A DNA stretch of 64,000 bases from Blautia sp900556555 (GCA_964250615.1 CAXUGM010000006.1); one strand, 5' to 3'. Shown: positions 43,441 through 52,458, numbered from the stretch's first letter. The notes: generated by a model from the sequence alone, not told the origin. Program-made: numbers and translations.

Positions 43441-44064
43441 ATGTTAATTACCGAATTAAAATCAAAAGAAACAATTGCGTCCCTGGTGGAAGGAAAGAAA
43501 GTTTTCATCATTAACTGCCATGGATGTAAAGAAGTTCATTTTCCGGAGAAAGAAGCAGATGAGCTTCAGAAAGAAATGGTTGCTGCCGGAAATGTAACAG
43601 GAATTATGACAAAAGATTACATTTGTAATCCGGAAAATATGAAGCTGCGCCTTGAAAAATATAAAAGCCAGGTAGAAGCTGCTGACGTGGTTCTGGTATT
43701 CTCCTGCGGTGTAGGTGTACAGACCATTGCTGAATACCTGTCCGATAAGGTTGTTTGCGCAGCATGTGATACATATCCTCTGCCTGGATTCCAGGGTGTG
43801 ACACCGCCAGAAGTTGACTGCAAACAGTGTGGTGAATGTTACCTGAATCTTACCGGCGGAATCTGCCCAATCACTGCCTGCTCCAAGAGTCTTGTCAACG
43901 GACAGTGCGGCGGTTCTAAAGATGGAAAATGTGAAGTAGACAGCAATATGGAATGTGGCTGGGAGCGTATTTACAGACGTCTGGCACAGATTGGCCGTCT
44001 GGATGCACTGAAATGCCCGGTGCAGGTGCGTAATTTCGCAACTGATGATGAAGTGTCTAAATAA
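43441..44064 (+). CDS. metV: MetV, methylenetetrahydrofolate reductase C-terminal-type subunit
   Basis: A 207-residue protein of the MetV family, partner of MetF in the acetogenic Wood-Ljungdahl enzyme. Cysteine motifs INCHGCKEV, CGECYLNLTGGICPI, CSKSLVNGQCGG and CEVDSNMECGW bind metal or an iron-sulfur cluster. It begins one base after the RnfC2 gene and is clearly paralogous to the N-terminal domain of that fusion, sharing most of the central Cys region. The cytoplasmic complex would reduce methylene-THF to methyl-THF. Confidence 0.9.
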   Translation: MLITELKSKETIASLVEGKKVFIINCHGCKEVHFPEKEADELQKEMVAAGNVTGIMTKDYICNPENMKLRLEKYKSQVEAADVVLVFSCGVGVQTIAEYLSDKVVCAACDTYPLPGFQGVTPPEVDCKQCGECYLNLTGGICPITACSKSLVNGQCGGSKDGKCEVDSNMECGWERIYRRLAQIGRLDALKCPVQVRNFATDDEVSK

Positions 44065-44090
44065 ATTTATAATGATTGGAGCAATGTGAA

Positions 44091-44969
44091 ATGAAAATTA
44101 CTGAGAAATTTGATCGTGGTGAATTTGTTGTAACAGCAGAAGTTGGACCGCCGAAAGGGATTCATATTGAACATATCCTGGAAGAAGCAAAAGAGTATTT
44201 AAGCGGTATCACAGCGGTAAACGTAACAGACAATCAGTCTTCTGTTATGCGTCTTGGTTCTCTTGCAACCTGTAGAGCACTGAAAGATGAAGGACTTACA
44301 CCAATCTTCCAGCTTACATGCCGTGACAGAAACCGTATTGCTCTGCAGTCAGACCTTCTGAGCGCAGCAGTAATGGGAATCGATAATATCCTGTGCCTGA
44401 CAGGTGACCATACAAAAATGGGTGACCACAAAGGTGCAAAACCAGTATTTGACCTGGATTCCGTATCTCTGCTTCACACTGTAAAATTATTAGAGTCAGG
44501 TGTTGATCTTGGTGGAAATCCTCTGGATGGTGAACCGCCAAAATTTGCAAAAGGTGCTGTAGTATCTCCATGCAGCGATTCTATTGATGCACAGCTTGCA
44601 AAAATGGAACGTAAAGTTATGGCAGGTGCTGATTACTTCCAGACACAGGCTGTTTACGAACCAGAGAAATTTATTGAATTTATGGAAAAAGCAAAACAGT
44701 TTGGCAAACCAGTTCAGGTTGGTATCGTTATTCCTAAGAATGTTGGTATGTGCAGATACATGAACGCAAATGTTGCTGGTATCCATGTACCGGAATACAT
44801 GATTGACGAACTGAAAGCAGATAAAGAAAAGACAAAAGCTGGTATCACAGGCGTAGAAATTGCTGCCCGTATTATCAGAGAATGTAAACCATACTGCCAG
44901 GGTGTTCATATCATGGCACTTGGATGGGAATCTAAAGTACCGGAAGTTCTCAGACTGGCTGGACTTTAA
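44091..44969 (+). CDS. metF: Methylenetetrahydrofolate reductase, FAD-containing subunit
   Basis: A 292-residue TIM-barrel flavoenzyme. Family features are EVGPPKG near the start, VTDNQSSVMR, the QLTCRDRNR block, CLTGDHTKMGDH, and FQTQAVYEPEKF near residue 180. It reduces methylene-THF to methyl-THF, in acetogens with electrons delivered by MetV and RnfC2, the two genes just upstream. I chose the ATG at 44091, nine bases after GGAG, over an in-frame TTG at 44076. A terminator follows. The complete carbonyl branch genes are not in the window, so acetogenesis is inferred, not shown. Confidence 0.92.
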   Translation: MKITEKFDRGEFVVTAEVGPPKGIHIEHILEEAKEYLSGITAVNVTDNQSSVMRLGSLATCRALKDEGLTPIFQLTCRDRNRIALQSDLLSAAVMGIDNILCLTGDHTKMGDHKGAKPVFDLDSVSLLHTVKLLESGVDLGGNPLDGEPPKFAKGAVVSPCSDSIDAQLAKMERKVMAGADYFQTQAVYEPEKFIEFMEKAKQFGKPVQVGIVIPKNVGMCRYMNANVAGIHVPEYMIDELKADKEKTKAGITGVEIAARIIRECKPYCQGVHIMALGWESKVPEVLRLAGL

Positions 44970-44996
44970 TTTAAAAACAAGATAAAAAGAGTTCTT

Positions 44997-45045
44997 AGGA
45001 GCATTGCAAAGCGGCCGGGATGGCCATGGAGCAGTGCTCCTTTTT
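44997..45045 (+). terminator. Terminator of the rnfC2-metV-metF operon
   Basis: The stem AGGAGCATTGC (44997-45007) with GCAGTGCTCCT (45031-45041), one G-U, carries an inner GGCC hairpin and a T5 tail. Confidence 0.88.
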
Positions 45046-45138
45046 CTGCGAAGTGGAGGAAAGAAACGTGTGGAAAAAAGAAAGGTTGTGTGATACACTT
45101 AAACCTATCATATTTGCGAAAGAGGGGAAAATAGAAAA

Positions 45139-46878
45139 ATGAAAACAAGCAAACTATTAAAACGCTTTCTGCCTTATTACGGTAAGTATAAAGGTATTAT
45201 GATCATGGATTTATTCTGTGCTGCACTTACTACGGTGTGTGAGCTGGTATTGCCGCTGATTCTCCGTTATATCACGGATGTAGGCATGCGGGATCTGGCT
45301 TCTCTTACAGTAAAGACGGTTGTGACGATTGGAATGCTGTATTTTGCACTCAGGATTATTGATGGACTGGCAAGTTTTTACATGGCTTATATCGGACATG
45401 TCATGGGTGCATCCATTGAGACAGATATGCGTGATGATGCTTTCAGGCATTTGCAGAAGCTATCAGATAATTATTTTAACAACACCAAAATCGGACAGAT
45501 TATGGCAAGGATTACCAGTGACTTATTCGATGTCACAGAATTTGCTCATCACTGCCCGGAAGAATTTTTTATTGCCTTCTTAAAAGGGGTTGTTTCTTTT
45601 ATTATCCTGGCAAGGGTGAATGTTCTTCTTACGGTCATTATTTTTGTCCTGATTCCTGTTATGGCAGTTTCCTGTACTTATTTTAATTTGCAGGTGAGAA
45701 AGGCATTTAAACGCCAGAGAAACCATATAGGGGAATTAAATGCCAGAATTGAAGACAGTCTTCTGGGAAATAAAGTAGTGCGTGCCTTTGCAAATGAAAA
45801 GGTAGAAATTGATAAGTTTGACCGTGACAATCAGGAATTTTTGAAGATTAAACGACAGACTTATAAATATATGGCTGCTTTTCAGAACACCATCCGCATT
45901 TTTGACGGACTGATGTATGTGGTAGTGATTGTTGCAGGTGGTATTTTTATGATCAAGGGGCTCATTAAGCCAGCTGACCTGGTAGCATACACCATGTATG
46001 TAAGCACGCTTCTGACAACCATTCGCCGTATTATCGAATTTGCAGAACAATTCCAGAGAGGAATGACAGGAATCGAGCGTTTCTCTGAACTGATGGAAGC
46101 GAAAATTGATATTTTTGATGAAGAAGGAGCAGTACCTCTTCAGGATGTGAAGGGAGAGGTTACGTTCAAGAATGTGTCTTTTGAATATCCGGATGACCAT
46201 ACTCAGGTATTGTCAGGTATTAATCTCACCATCAAACCAGGAGAAAAGGTGGCACTGGTTGGACCTTCAGGCGGAGGAAAAACAACACTTTGCAGTTTGA
46301 TTCCACGTTTCTATGATCCTACAGAAGGAGAAATCCTTCTGGATGGCCAGAATATTAAAAATGTTACTCTTGAGAGCCTGAGAAGCAATATTGGAGTGGT
46401 ACAGCAGGATGTATATCTGTTTTCCGGCAGTGTGTATGAGAATATTGCCTATGGAAAGACAGATGCCACAAGAGAAGAGGTTATTCAGGCAGCGAAGATG
46501 GCAGGAGCCCATGAGTTTATCATGGAATTAAAGGATGGCTATGATACTTATGTGGGAGAGCGTGGCGTGAAACTGTCAGGCGGGCAGAAACAGAGAATCA
46601 GCATTGCCCGTGTCATGGTGCGTTCTCCGAAACTGGTTATTCTGGATGAGGCCACAGCCAGCCTTGATAATGAAAGCGAACATCTGGTAGCAGAATCTCT
46701 GGATAAACTGGCAGCAGGAAGGACTACGATTACGATTGCTCATCGTCTGACTACAATCCATGGTGCAGACCGTATTCTTGTTCTTTCGGGAAATCATATT
46801 GTGGAAGAGGGAAATCACGAAACATTGATGGAAAAACGGGGTATTTATTATCAATTATATACTTCCTCCAGTATGTAA
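45139..46878 (+). CDS. ABC exporter, homodimeric half-transporter
   Basis: A 579-residue fusion of a six-helix membrane domain (about residues 1-310) and a canonical ATPase: Walker A GPSGGGKTT, signature LSGGQKQR, Walker B with Glu (LDEATASLD) and H-loop His (IAHRLTT). All catalytic residues are intact, so a homodimer is expected, unlike the asymmetric pair at 21480-25147. The substrate is unknown. It stands alone between a terminator and the aminotransferase promoter. Confidence 0.92.
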   Translation: MKTSKLLKRFLPYYGKYKGIMIMDLFCAALTTVCELVLPLILRYITDVGMRDLASLTVKTVVTIGMLYFALRIIDGLASFYMAYIGHVMGASIETDMRDDAFRHLQKLSDNYFNNTKIGQIMARITSDLFDVTEFAHHCPEEFFIAFLKGVVSFIILARVNVLLTVIIFVLIPVMAVSCTYFNLQVRKAFKRQRNHIGELNARIEDSLLGNKVVRAFANEKVEIDKFDRDNQEFLKIKRQTYKYMAAFQNTIRIFDGLMYVVVIVAGGIFMIKGLIKPADLVAYTMYVSTLLTTIRRIIEFAEQFQRGMTGIERFSELMEAKIDIFDEEGAVPLQDVKGEVTFKNVSFEYPDDHTQVLSGINLTIKPGEKVALVGPSGGGKTTLCSLIPRFYDPTEGEILLDGQNIKNVTLESLRSNIGVVQQDVYLFSGSVYENIAYGKTDATREEVIQAAKMAGAHEFIMELKDGYDTYVGERGVKLSGGQKQRISIARVMVRSPKLVILDEATASLDNESEHLVAESLDKLAAGRTTITIAHRLTTIHGADRILVLSGNHIVEEGNHETLMEKRGIYYQLYTSSSM

Positions 46879-46922
46879 TGGGAAATTTATTAAAGGTTTT
46901 TTTGGTTTAAAGCAATAAAACG

Positions 46923-46951
46923 TTGATTTAATACAAAAAAGAAAGTATAAT
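46923..46951 (+). promoter_or_regulatory. Promoter of the aminotransferase gene
   Basis: TTGATT (46923-46928), a 17-bp spacer and TATAAT (46946-46951). Confidence 0.8.
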
Positions 46952-46998
46952 CAAAAAAGATGAATTTTTGATTATGGAAGCATGTGGAGGATAATACT

Positions 46999-48186
46999 AT
47001 GATAGCAGATAAAATGAAAGTGATGATTCAGAATAGTTCCGCAATCCGGGCAATGTTTGAAGAAGGAAAGAAACTGGCTGCCAAATACGGAGCTGAAAAT
47101 GTATATGATTTCAGCCTGGGAAATCCCAATGTTCCTGCACCTATCCAGGTAAAAGAAGCCATCATAGAAGAATTAGAAAATGATGACCCGGTGATGCTCC
47201 ACGGATATATGAGCAACAGTGGATATGAAGATGTAAGAAAAGCGGTGGCAGATTCTTTAAATAAGAGATTTGGTACTGTTTTTCATGAGGACAATATTGT
47301 TATGACAGTAGGCGCAGCAGGGGGGCTGAACGTAGCATTGAAATCCTTGCTAAACCCTGGGGATGAGGTGCTGGTCATTGCACCGTATTTTGGCGAGTAT
47401 AATTCTTATGTGGCAAACTATGACGGTGTAGTTGTGGTGGTGAGCCCGGATACAGAGACTTTCCAGCCAAACCTTACAGAAATGGAAGAGAAGATTACCC
47501 AAAAGACAAAAGCTGTAATCATTAACTCTCCCAATAATCCTACAGGTGTTGTGTATTCTGAGAAGACGATTGTGGCTATGGCAGATTTGCTTAGACGAAA
47601 ACAGAAAGAATTTGGTACAGACATTTATCTGATTTCCGATGAACCATACCGTGAGCTGGCGTATGATGGAGTAGAAGTACCATACCTCACAAAATACTAT
47701 GAGAATACCATTGTAGGATACTCTTTCAGTAAATCTCTCTCATTGCCAGGAGAGCGCATCGGGTATCTGGTGATCCCAGATGAGGCAGCTGATGCAGCAG
47801 ATATTCAGGCAGCAGCCAATGTGGCGACCAGAATCCTGGGCTATGTCAATGCACCTTCTCTGATGCAGCGTGCTGTGGCAAAATGTCTGGATGCCCAGGC
47901 AGATGTTCCTTATTATGACAGAAACAGGGAAGCCTTGTATAGCGGACTTAAAAACCTTGGATTTTCCTGTATTAAACCGGAAGGTGCTTTCTACCTGTTT
48001 GTAAAATCTCCTGTAGAGGACGAGAAAGTGTTCTGCCAGGCAGCGAAGAAATACAACATTCTAATTGTACCAGGGTCTTCCTTTGCGTGTCCCGGATATG
48101 TGCGTATTGCCTACTGCGTGGCATATGAAACTATTTTAAATTCTATGGATGGATTTAAGAAACTGGCAGAAGAATTTCATTTATAA
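46999..48186 (+). CDS. PLP-dependent aminotransferase (class I/II)
   Basis: A 395-residue fold-type I aminotransferase. PLP-binding features are INSPNNPTGVVY with the conserved Asn, the SDEPYREL aspartate segment and Schiff-base lysine K245 in YSFSKSLSLPGERIGY. It resembles aspartate/alanine-type aminotransferases, but the substrate cannot be assigned. I chose the ATG at 46999, seven bases after TGGAGGA, over an in-frame GTG at 46984 that overlaps the ribosome site. A short hairpin follows the stop. Confidence 0.92.
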   Translation: MIADKMKVMIQNSSAIRAMFEEGKKLAAKYGAENVYDFSLGNPNVPAPIQVKEAIIEELENDDPVMLHGYMSNSGYEDVRKAVADSLNKRFGTVFHEDNIVMTVGAAGGLNVALKSLLNPGDEVLVIAPYFGEYNSYVANYDGVVVVVSPDTETFQPNLTEMEEKITQKTKAVIINSPNNPTGVVYSEKTIVAMADLLRRKQKEFGTDIYLISDEPYRELAYDGVEVPYLTKYYENTIVGYSFSKSLSLPGERIGYLVIPDEAADAADIQAAANVATRILGYVNAPSLMQRAVAKCLDAQADVPYYDRNREALYSGLKNLGFSCIKPEGAFYLFVKSPVEDEKVFCQAAKKYNILIVPGSSFACPGYVRIAYCVAYETILNSMDGFKKLAEEFHL

Positions 48187-48193
48187 TATTAGA

Positions 48194-48278
48194 AACCGGC
48201 TGGCGTTCATGCGGCCGGTTCTTCTGTGCGGTCAGAAAAGAAAAAAGAAACGTCTGACAGGGGAGCTGTCAGACGTTT
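48194..48278. terminator. Two hairpins in the 48187-48517 intergenic region
   Basis: AACCGGC (48194-48200) pairs with GCCGGTT (48214-48220), a weak terminator of the aminotransferase gene. A perfect 13-bp stem, AAACGTCTGACAG (48248-48260) with CTGTCAGACGTTT (48266-48278), has a purine-rich A tract on its left and so resembles a minus-strand terminator although no minus-strand gene lies near. The remaining 48279-48500 is very AT-rich with no recognised element. Confidence 0.55.
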
Positions 48279-48517
48279 CGAGGGGAGTATAAATAATTAA
48301 ATAAGGGGTTATAATGTAAAAAAAATTTTTGAAGGGTAAATTCTTTTTACAACCCATATTATAATATAAAAGGAAAAAAAATGCAATAATATTATTTTTT
48401 TATTAAAAATTTGTAGAAATTTATGAAACAAAAATTCATAGATATTCTCTGAATATTTTTTAAGATTGCAGGGATAATAAGAATGTAACCAAAAAAGTAC
48501 ACCAGGAGGTTGAAAAA

Positions 48518-48676
48518 ATGGCTAAGAATACTACAAATTCAAGCAATACAAACAACAAGAACAAAGCAAATTCATCCAACAAAAACAGCTACGCTCAGAA
48601 CACCAGTGACAAAAATACAAAAAGCAAAAACGCATCGGATAAAAACAGTTCAAAATCCATGCTGGACTGCGATTGA
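48518..48676 (+). CDS. Small Asn/Ser/Lys-rich protein, 52 residues
   Basis: A 52-codon frame from ATG to TGA with a strong AGGAGG nine bases upstream and a good terminator 17 bases downstream, so it looks like an independent transcription unit. The product is low-complexity: almost two thirds Asn, Ser, Lys and Thr, with no hydrophobic segment, and a distinct end in SMLDCD. It would be disordered and basic. I recognise no family. A nucleic-acid-binding or spore-packaging role like that of small acid-soluble proteins is only a guess from composition. A longer overlapping frame (48510-48791) lacks such a ribosome site. Confidence 0.65.
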   Translation: MAKNTTNSSNTNNKNKANSSNKNSYAQNTSDKNTKSKNASDKNSSKSMLDCD

Positions 48677-48692
48677 TCAGCGGCTTTCAAAA

Positions 48693-48725
48693 GGCTTCCG
48701 GACACAGAACCGGGAGTCTTTTTTT
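48693..48725 (+). terminator. Terminator after the small Asn/Ser/Lys-rich gene
   Basis: GGCTTCCGG (48693-48701) pairs with CCGGGAGTC (48710-48718), allowing G-U, and T7 follows. Confidence 0.82.
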
Positions 48726-48777
48726 ACACTGCTTTCCTCTTGGAATCATATACTAAAACAAAAAGGTATGATAGTAT

Positions 48778-49119
48778 ATGTTGCCCATTGAAACAATTTC
48801 AGCAGAAGACCTGGATATTTATGTTGGCAGGAAAGATGCTGTTCTGATAGATTTACGTGAACCGGAAGAATATGCCAAAAATCATATTAGAAATGCGGTC
48901 AATATCCCATATGAAAAACTTCAGGAATGCAGAAGATATTCCAGAAAAAAGATATTGGTATTCTATTGTGAACGGGGCAGCAGCAGCCTGTTTGCAGCAA
49001 GAGAATTTCAGAAAATGGGATATAAGACAAAATCCGTGGTGGGAGGAATCCGATGTTATCAAGGTTCGAACTTGTTTTTTTCCACAGAGCATAGTAGAAT
49101 AAAAACGAACAAAAAATAA
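48778..49119 (+). CDS. Rhodanese-domain protein
   Basis: A 113-residue single-domain rhodanese. The first motif DLREPEEYAKNHIRNAVNIPY (about residues 26-46) and the active-site loop FYCERGSSS with C64 are clear. Such proteins carry sulfur as a cysteine persulfide or act in sulfur transfer. The C-terminal end is short and Lys-rich. The ribosome site is weak (AAGG, 11 bases before ATG). Confidence 0.85.
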   Translation: MLPIETISAEDLDIYVGRKDAVLIDLREPEEYAKNHIRNAVNIPYEKLQECRRYSRKKILVFYCERGSSSLFAAREFQKMGYKTKSVVGGIRCYQGSNLFFSTEHSRIKTNKK

Positions 49120-49157
49120 TGTGAAATCAGGGAAAAACAAAAGGAGAACCAAAATAT

Positions 49158-49700
49158 ATGAAATATATGTTTGCTTCAGATATACACGGATCTGCATATT
49201 ATTGTCAGAAAATGCTGGATGCGTATAAAAAAGAACAGGCAGACCGGCTGATTTTATTGGGGGATCTGCTTTATCACGGGCCGAGAAATGATCTGCCCAA
49301 GGATTATGCTCCGAAACAGGTGATCCAGATGCTGAATGAAGTGAAAGAAGAACTTTATGTTGTAAGAGGAAACTGTGATGCCGAAGTGGATCAGATGGTA
49401 CTGCAGTTTCCGATTATGGCAGATTACTGTATCCTTATGGATCAGGAGAGAACCATTTATGCAAGCCATGGACATGTGTATCATGAGGGAAATCTGCCTC
49501 CTATGAAGAAGGGAGACATTTTTGTCCACGGTCATACCCATGTACTCCGTGCAGAGAAGAAAGAAGATTATACCATCCTAAATCCTGGCTCTGTGTCTAT
49601 CCCTAAGGAGGGAAATATTCCTACTTATGCGGTTCTGGAAAACGGGTTATTCAGCATCCGTGGATTTGACGGAGAAATCGTGAAGGAGCTGCAGCTTTGA
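49158..49700 (+). CDS. yfcE: YfcE-type metallophosphodiesterase
   Basis: A 180-residue calcineurin-like phosphoesterase. Metal-binding blocks are SDIHGS, LGDLLYHGP, RGNCD, SHGH and HGHTH in order, close to E. coli YfcE in length and sequence. The cytoplasmic enzyme hydrolyses phosphodiesters in vitro, and the physiological substrate is unknown. It is first of a closely packed housekeeping cluster, its TGA overlapping the ATG of the methyltransferase gene. Confidence 0.9.
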   Translation: MKYMFASDIHGSAYYCQKMLDAYKKEQADRLILLGDLLYHGPRNDLPKDYAPKQVIQMLNEVKEELYVVRGNCDAEVDQMVLQFPIMADYCILMDQERTIYASHGHVYHEGNLPPMKKGDIFVHGHTHVLRAEKKEDYTILNPGSVSIPKEGNIPTYAVLENGLFSIRGFDGEIVKELQL

Positions 49701-50860
49701 TGAAAACATTTGAACTGATAGCTCCCTGTCACTTTGGGCTGGAAGCAGTATTAAAAAGAGAAATTCAGGATTTAGGATATGAGATTAGTGAAGTAGAGGA
49801 TGGTAAAGTAACCTTTTGGGGAGATGCAGAGGCTATTGTACGTGCCAATGTTTTCCTCAGAACCACGGAAAGAATCCTCTTGAAGGTAGGGAAGGTCAAA
49901 GCAGTGACTTTTGAGGAACTCTTTGAGAAGACAAAGGCACTTCCCTGGGAAGAATTTATCCCGGTAAACGGGAAATTTTGGGTGGCAAAGGCCAATTCTG
50001 TAAAAAGCCAGTTGTTCAGTCCTTCTGATATTCAGTCTATCATGAAAAAAGCTATGGTAGAAAGGCTGAAAACGGTTTACCATGTACAATGGTTTGAAGA
50101 AGACGGGCCAAGCTACCCTATTCGTGTTGCCTTTATGAAAGATGTGGCTACCATTGGAATCGACACCACAGGAATCTCCCTCCACAAAAGAGGCTACCGC
50201 CAGCTTACCAGCAAGGCACCGATTACGGAAACCCTGGCAGCGGCACTTTTGAAGCTGACACCTTGGAATAAAGACAGGATTCTGGTGGATCCTTTCTGCG
50301 GAAGTGGAACATTTCCAATCGAAGCTGCCATGATGGCTGCCAATATAGCACCGGGCATGAACCGGAGCTTTTTGTCAGAAGACTGGAAGAATCTGATTTC
50401 AAGAAAACACTGGTATCATGTTCATGATGAGGCCAGAGATTTAGTAAACCTTGATATTGAAACCGATATTCAGGGATATGACCTGGATGGGGAAATCGTG
50501 AAAGCAGCCAGAGAAAATGCCAGACTGGCAGGGGTGGATAAGCTGATTCATTTTCAGCAGAGAGATGTAAAAGATTTGAGCCATCCAAAAAAATACGGCT
50601 TTATTGTGACGAACCCGCCCTATGGAGAACGTATTGAAGAGAGGGAAAATCTTCCTGCTCTTTATGAAACCATTGGAAAAAGTTATGCAGGGCTGGATTC
50701 CTGGTCTATGTATCTGATTACAGCATATGCAGATGCGGAGCGTTATATCGGGAAGACTGCGGATAAAAACCGTAAGATCTATAATGGTATGATGAAGACT
50801 TATTTTTACCAGTTTCTTGGTCCGAAACCACCGAAAAAAAAGAAGGAGAATAATGCATGA
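49700..50860 (+). CDS. THUMP-domain class I RNA methyltransferase
   Basis: A 386-residue SAM-dependent methyltransferase related to the N-terminal half of RlmL and to B. subtilis YpsC. An N-terminal ferredoxin-like plus THUMP region (about residues 1-155) binds RNA. The catalytic domain has the SAM motif VDPFCGSGTFPIEAAM and the N2-guanine-type NPPYGERI. It most likely methylates 23S rRNA. I chose the ATG overlapping the preceding TGA (49700). It overlaps the next gene by four bases. Confidence 0.9.
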   Translation: MKTFELIAPCHFGLEAVLKREIQDLGYEISEVEDGKVTFWGDAEAIVRANVFLRTTERILLKVGKVKAVTFEELFEKTKALPWEEFIPVNGKFWVAKANSVKSQLFSPSDIQSIMKKAMVERLKTVYHVQWFEEDGPSYPIRVAFMKDVATIGIDTTGISLHKRGYRQLTSKAPITETLAAALLKLTPWNKDRILVDPFCGSGTFPIEAAMMAANIAPGMNRSFLSEDWKNLISRKHWYHVHDEARDLVNLDIETDIQGYDLDGEIVKAARENARLAGVDKLIHFQQRDVKDLSHPKKYGFIVTNPPYGERIEERENLPALYETIGKSYAGLDSWSMYLITAYADAERYIGKTADKNRKIYNGMMKTYFYQFLGPKPPKKKKENNA

Positions 50861-51456
50861 AGAGAATGATTTTTGCTACTGGAAATGAAAATAAGATGGT
50901 GGAAATCAGAGAGATTCTGGGAGAATTGCCTCTGGAAATCCTTTCCATGAAGCAGGCAGGCATTACTGCAGATATTGTAGAAGATGGAAAAACCTTTGAA
51001 GAAAATGCCCTGATCAAAGCAAGAGAAGTATGTAAAATTGCCCAGGAGATGGTAATGGCAGATGATTCAGGGCTGGAAATCGATTATTTAAACGGTGAAC
51101 CTGGTATTTATTCTGCACGCTATATGGGAGAAGATACTTCTTACAGAATTAAAAATCAGAATCTGATCGACCGTCTGGAAGGTGTTCCGGATGAAAAGCG
51201 TACTGCAAGATTTGTGTGTGCCATTGCAGCAGCATTTCCTGATGGAAGAGAAATGGTAGTGAGAGGTACGATTGAGGGAATCATCGGGTATGAAGAAAGA
51301 GGAGAAAACGGATTTGGCTATGACCCAATCTTCTATCTCCCGGACAGAGGGCTGAGCACAGCAGAGATTCCGCCGGAAGAGAAAAATAGCATCAGCCACA
51401 GAGGAAATGCCCTGCGGAAGATGAAAGAACTGTTGGAAAAAGAAGAGTTACTGTAA
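50857..51456 (+). CDS. rdgB: XTP/dITP diphosphatase (RdgB/HAM1 family)
   Basis: A 199-residue nucleotide house-cleaning enzyme that hydrolyses dITP, XTP and ITP to monophosphates. Signatures are FATGNENKMVEI at the start, the DDSGLEIDYLNGEPGIYSARY block, GFGYDPIF and SHRGNAL. It overlaps the methyltransferase gene by ATGA and is followed at 34 bases by a phosphodiesterase gene, forming one operon. Confidence 0.95.
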   Translation: MKRMIFATGNENKMVEIREILGELPLEILSMKQAGITADIVEDGKTFEENALIKAREVCKIAQEMVMADDSGLEIDYLNGEPGIYSARYMGEDTSYRIKNQNLIDRLEGVPDEKRTARFVCAIAAAFPDGREMVVRGTIEGIIGYEERGENGFGYDPIFYLPDRGLSTAEIPPEEKNSISHRGNALRKMKELLEKEELL

Positions 51457-51490
51457 AATTTGCAGAAATTGAGGGAGAGGATTCTACTGC

Positions 51491-51976
51491 ATGAGAATAC
51501 TGATTGTCAGTGATACACATGGACATGATAAGAACTTAGAGATTGTCCTTGAGAAGGTGGGAAAGATTGACTGTTTTATCCATTTGGGAGATGTGGAAGG
51601 GCATGAAAACTATATAGAACAATTAGTGGGGTGTCCGGTACATATGGTGGCAGGAAATAATGATTTCTTTTCGTATTTACCAAGAGAAAAAGAATTTACC
51701 CTTGGCAAATATCATGTATTTATTACACATGGGAATAATTATGGGGTTTCTTTAGAGACCAGCCGTCTAAAATCAGAAGCAATTTATAGAAAAGCAGATA
51801 TTGTCATGTATGGACATACACACAGACCAGAGATAGAGATTCAGGATAATATTACCATTTTAAATCCTGGAAGTTTATCTTACCCAAGGCAATGGAATAG
51901 AGAACCAAGTTATATCATCATGGAAATAGACCAGGATGGGCAGGCACATTATCAAATTTATTATTTGGAAGAGTAG
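51491..51976 (+). CDS. MJ0936/YfcE-family metallophosphoesterase
   Basis: A 161-residue calcineurin-like phosphoesterase with SDTHGHDKN, HLGDVEGHE, AGNNDFF, THGNNYG and YGHTHRPE metal motifs. It is a second, more divergent relative of the enzyme at 49158-49700. It is the last gene of the operon before a terminator. The substrate is unknown. Confidence 0.9.
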   Translation: MRILIVSDTHGHDKNLEIVLEKVGKIDCFIHLGDVEGHENYIEQLVGCPVHMVAGNNDFFSYLPREKEFTLGKYHVFITHGNNYGVSLETSRLKSEAIYRKADIVMYGHTHRPEIEIQDNITILNPGSLSYPRQWNREPSYIIMEIDQDGQAHYQIYYLEE

Positions 51977-51989
51977 AAATGATAGGGAG

Positions 51990-52039
51990 ACTGCTGTGAA
52001 AACAAAAGCACCAAAAGTGCTGTTTTATACAGCAGTTTT
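51990..52039 (+). terminator. Compound terminator before the tRNA operon
   Basis: The outer stem ACTGCTGT (51990-51997) with ACAGCAGT (52029-52036) encloses AGCAC/GTGCT (52007-52011 and 52017-52021). A short T run follows. Confidence 0.7.
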
Positions 52040-52100
52040 CATGCCTGAAAATGTACTAAAAAATCTTTTTAAAAAAAATAAAAAAAATTTTAAAAATAGT

Positions 52101-52129
52101 GTTGACATTTAGGGGAACACATGGTATAT
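52101..52129 (+). promoter_or_regulatory. Promoter of the seven-tRNA operon
   Basis: A perfect TTGACA (52101-52106), a 17-bp spacer and TATATT (52124-52129), preceded by a long A/T tract that may act as an UP element, as for strongly expressed stable RNA. Confidence 0.92.
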
Positions 52130-52181
52130 TATATTTCGTCGCCGGGGAAAACACTTCGGAGGACACAAAAGAAAGCACTTA

Positions 52182-52256
52182 CGGGGTGTGGCTCAGCTTG
52201 GCTAGAGCGCCTGGTTTGGGACCAGGAGGTCGCAGGTTCGAATCCTGTCACCCCGA
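52182..52256 (+). tRNA. tRNA-Pro (anticodon TGG)
   Basis: A 75-base cloverleaf with CGGGGTG paired to CACCCCG, anticodon TGG and discriminator A. First tRNA of the operon. Confidence 0.96.
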
Positions 52257-52283
52257 CTGTTCTTTAAAAGAACATTTACTATT

Positions 52284-52354
52284 GCGGGTGTAGTTCAGTG
52301 GTAGAACACCAGCCTTCCAAGCTGGATATGTGGGTTCGATTCCCATCACCCGCT
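52284..52354 (+). tRNA. tRNA-Gly (anticodon TCC)
   Basis: A 71-base cloverleaf with GCGGGTG paired to CACCCGC, anticodon TCC and discriminator T. Confidence 0.96.
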
Positions 52355-52384
52355 TTCATTAAGCAAAAAAATGCTTAATGGGAT

Positions 52385-52458
<74 letters not shown>

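Noticed and set aside
48510..48791. 93-codon frame overlapping the small Asn/Ser/Lys-rich gene
   Set aside because: The ATG-started 52-codon frame has the AGGAGG at proper distance and stops before a terminator, whereas the longer frame reads through that terminator.
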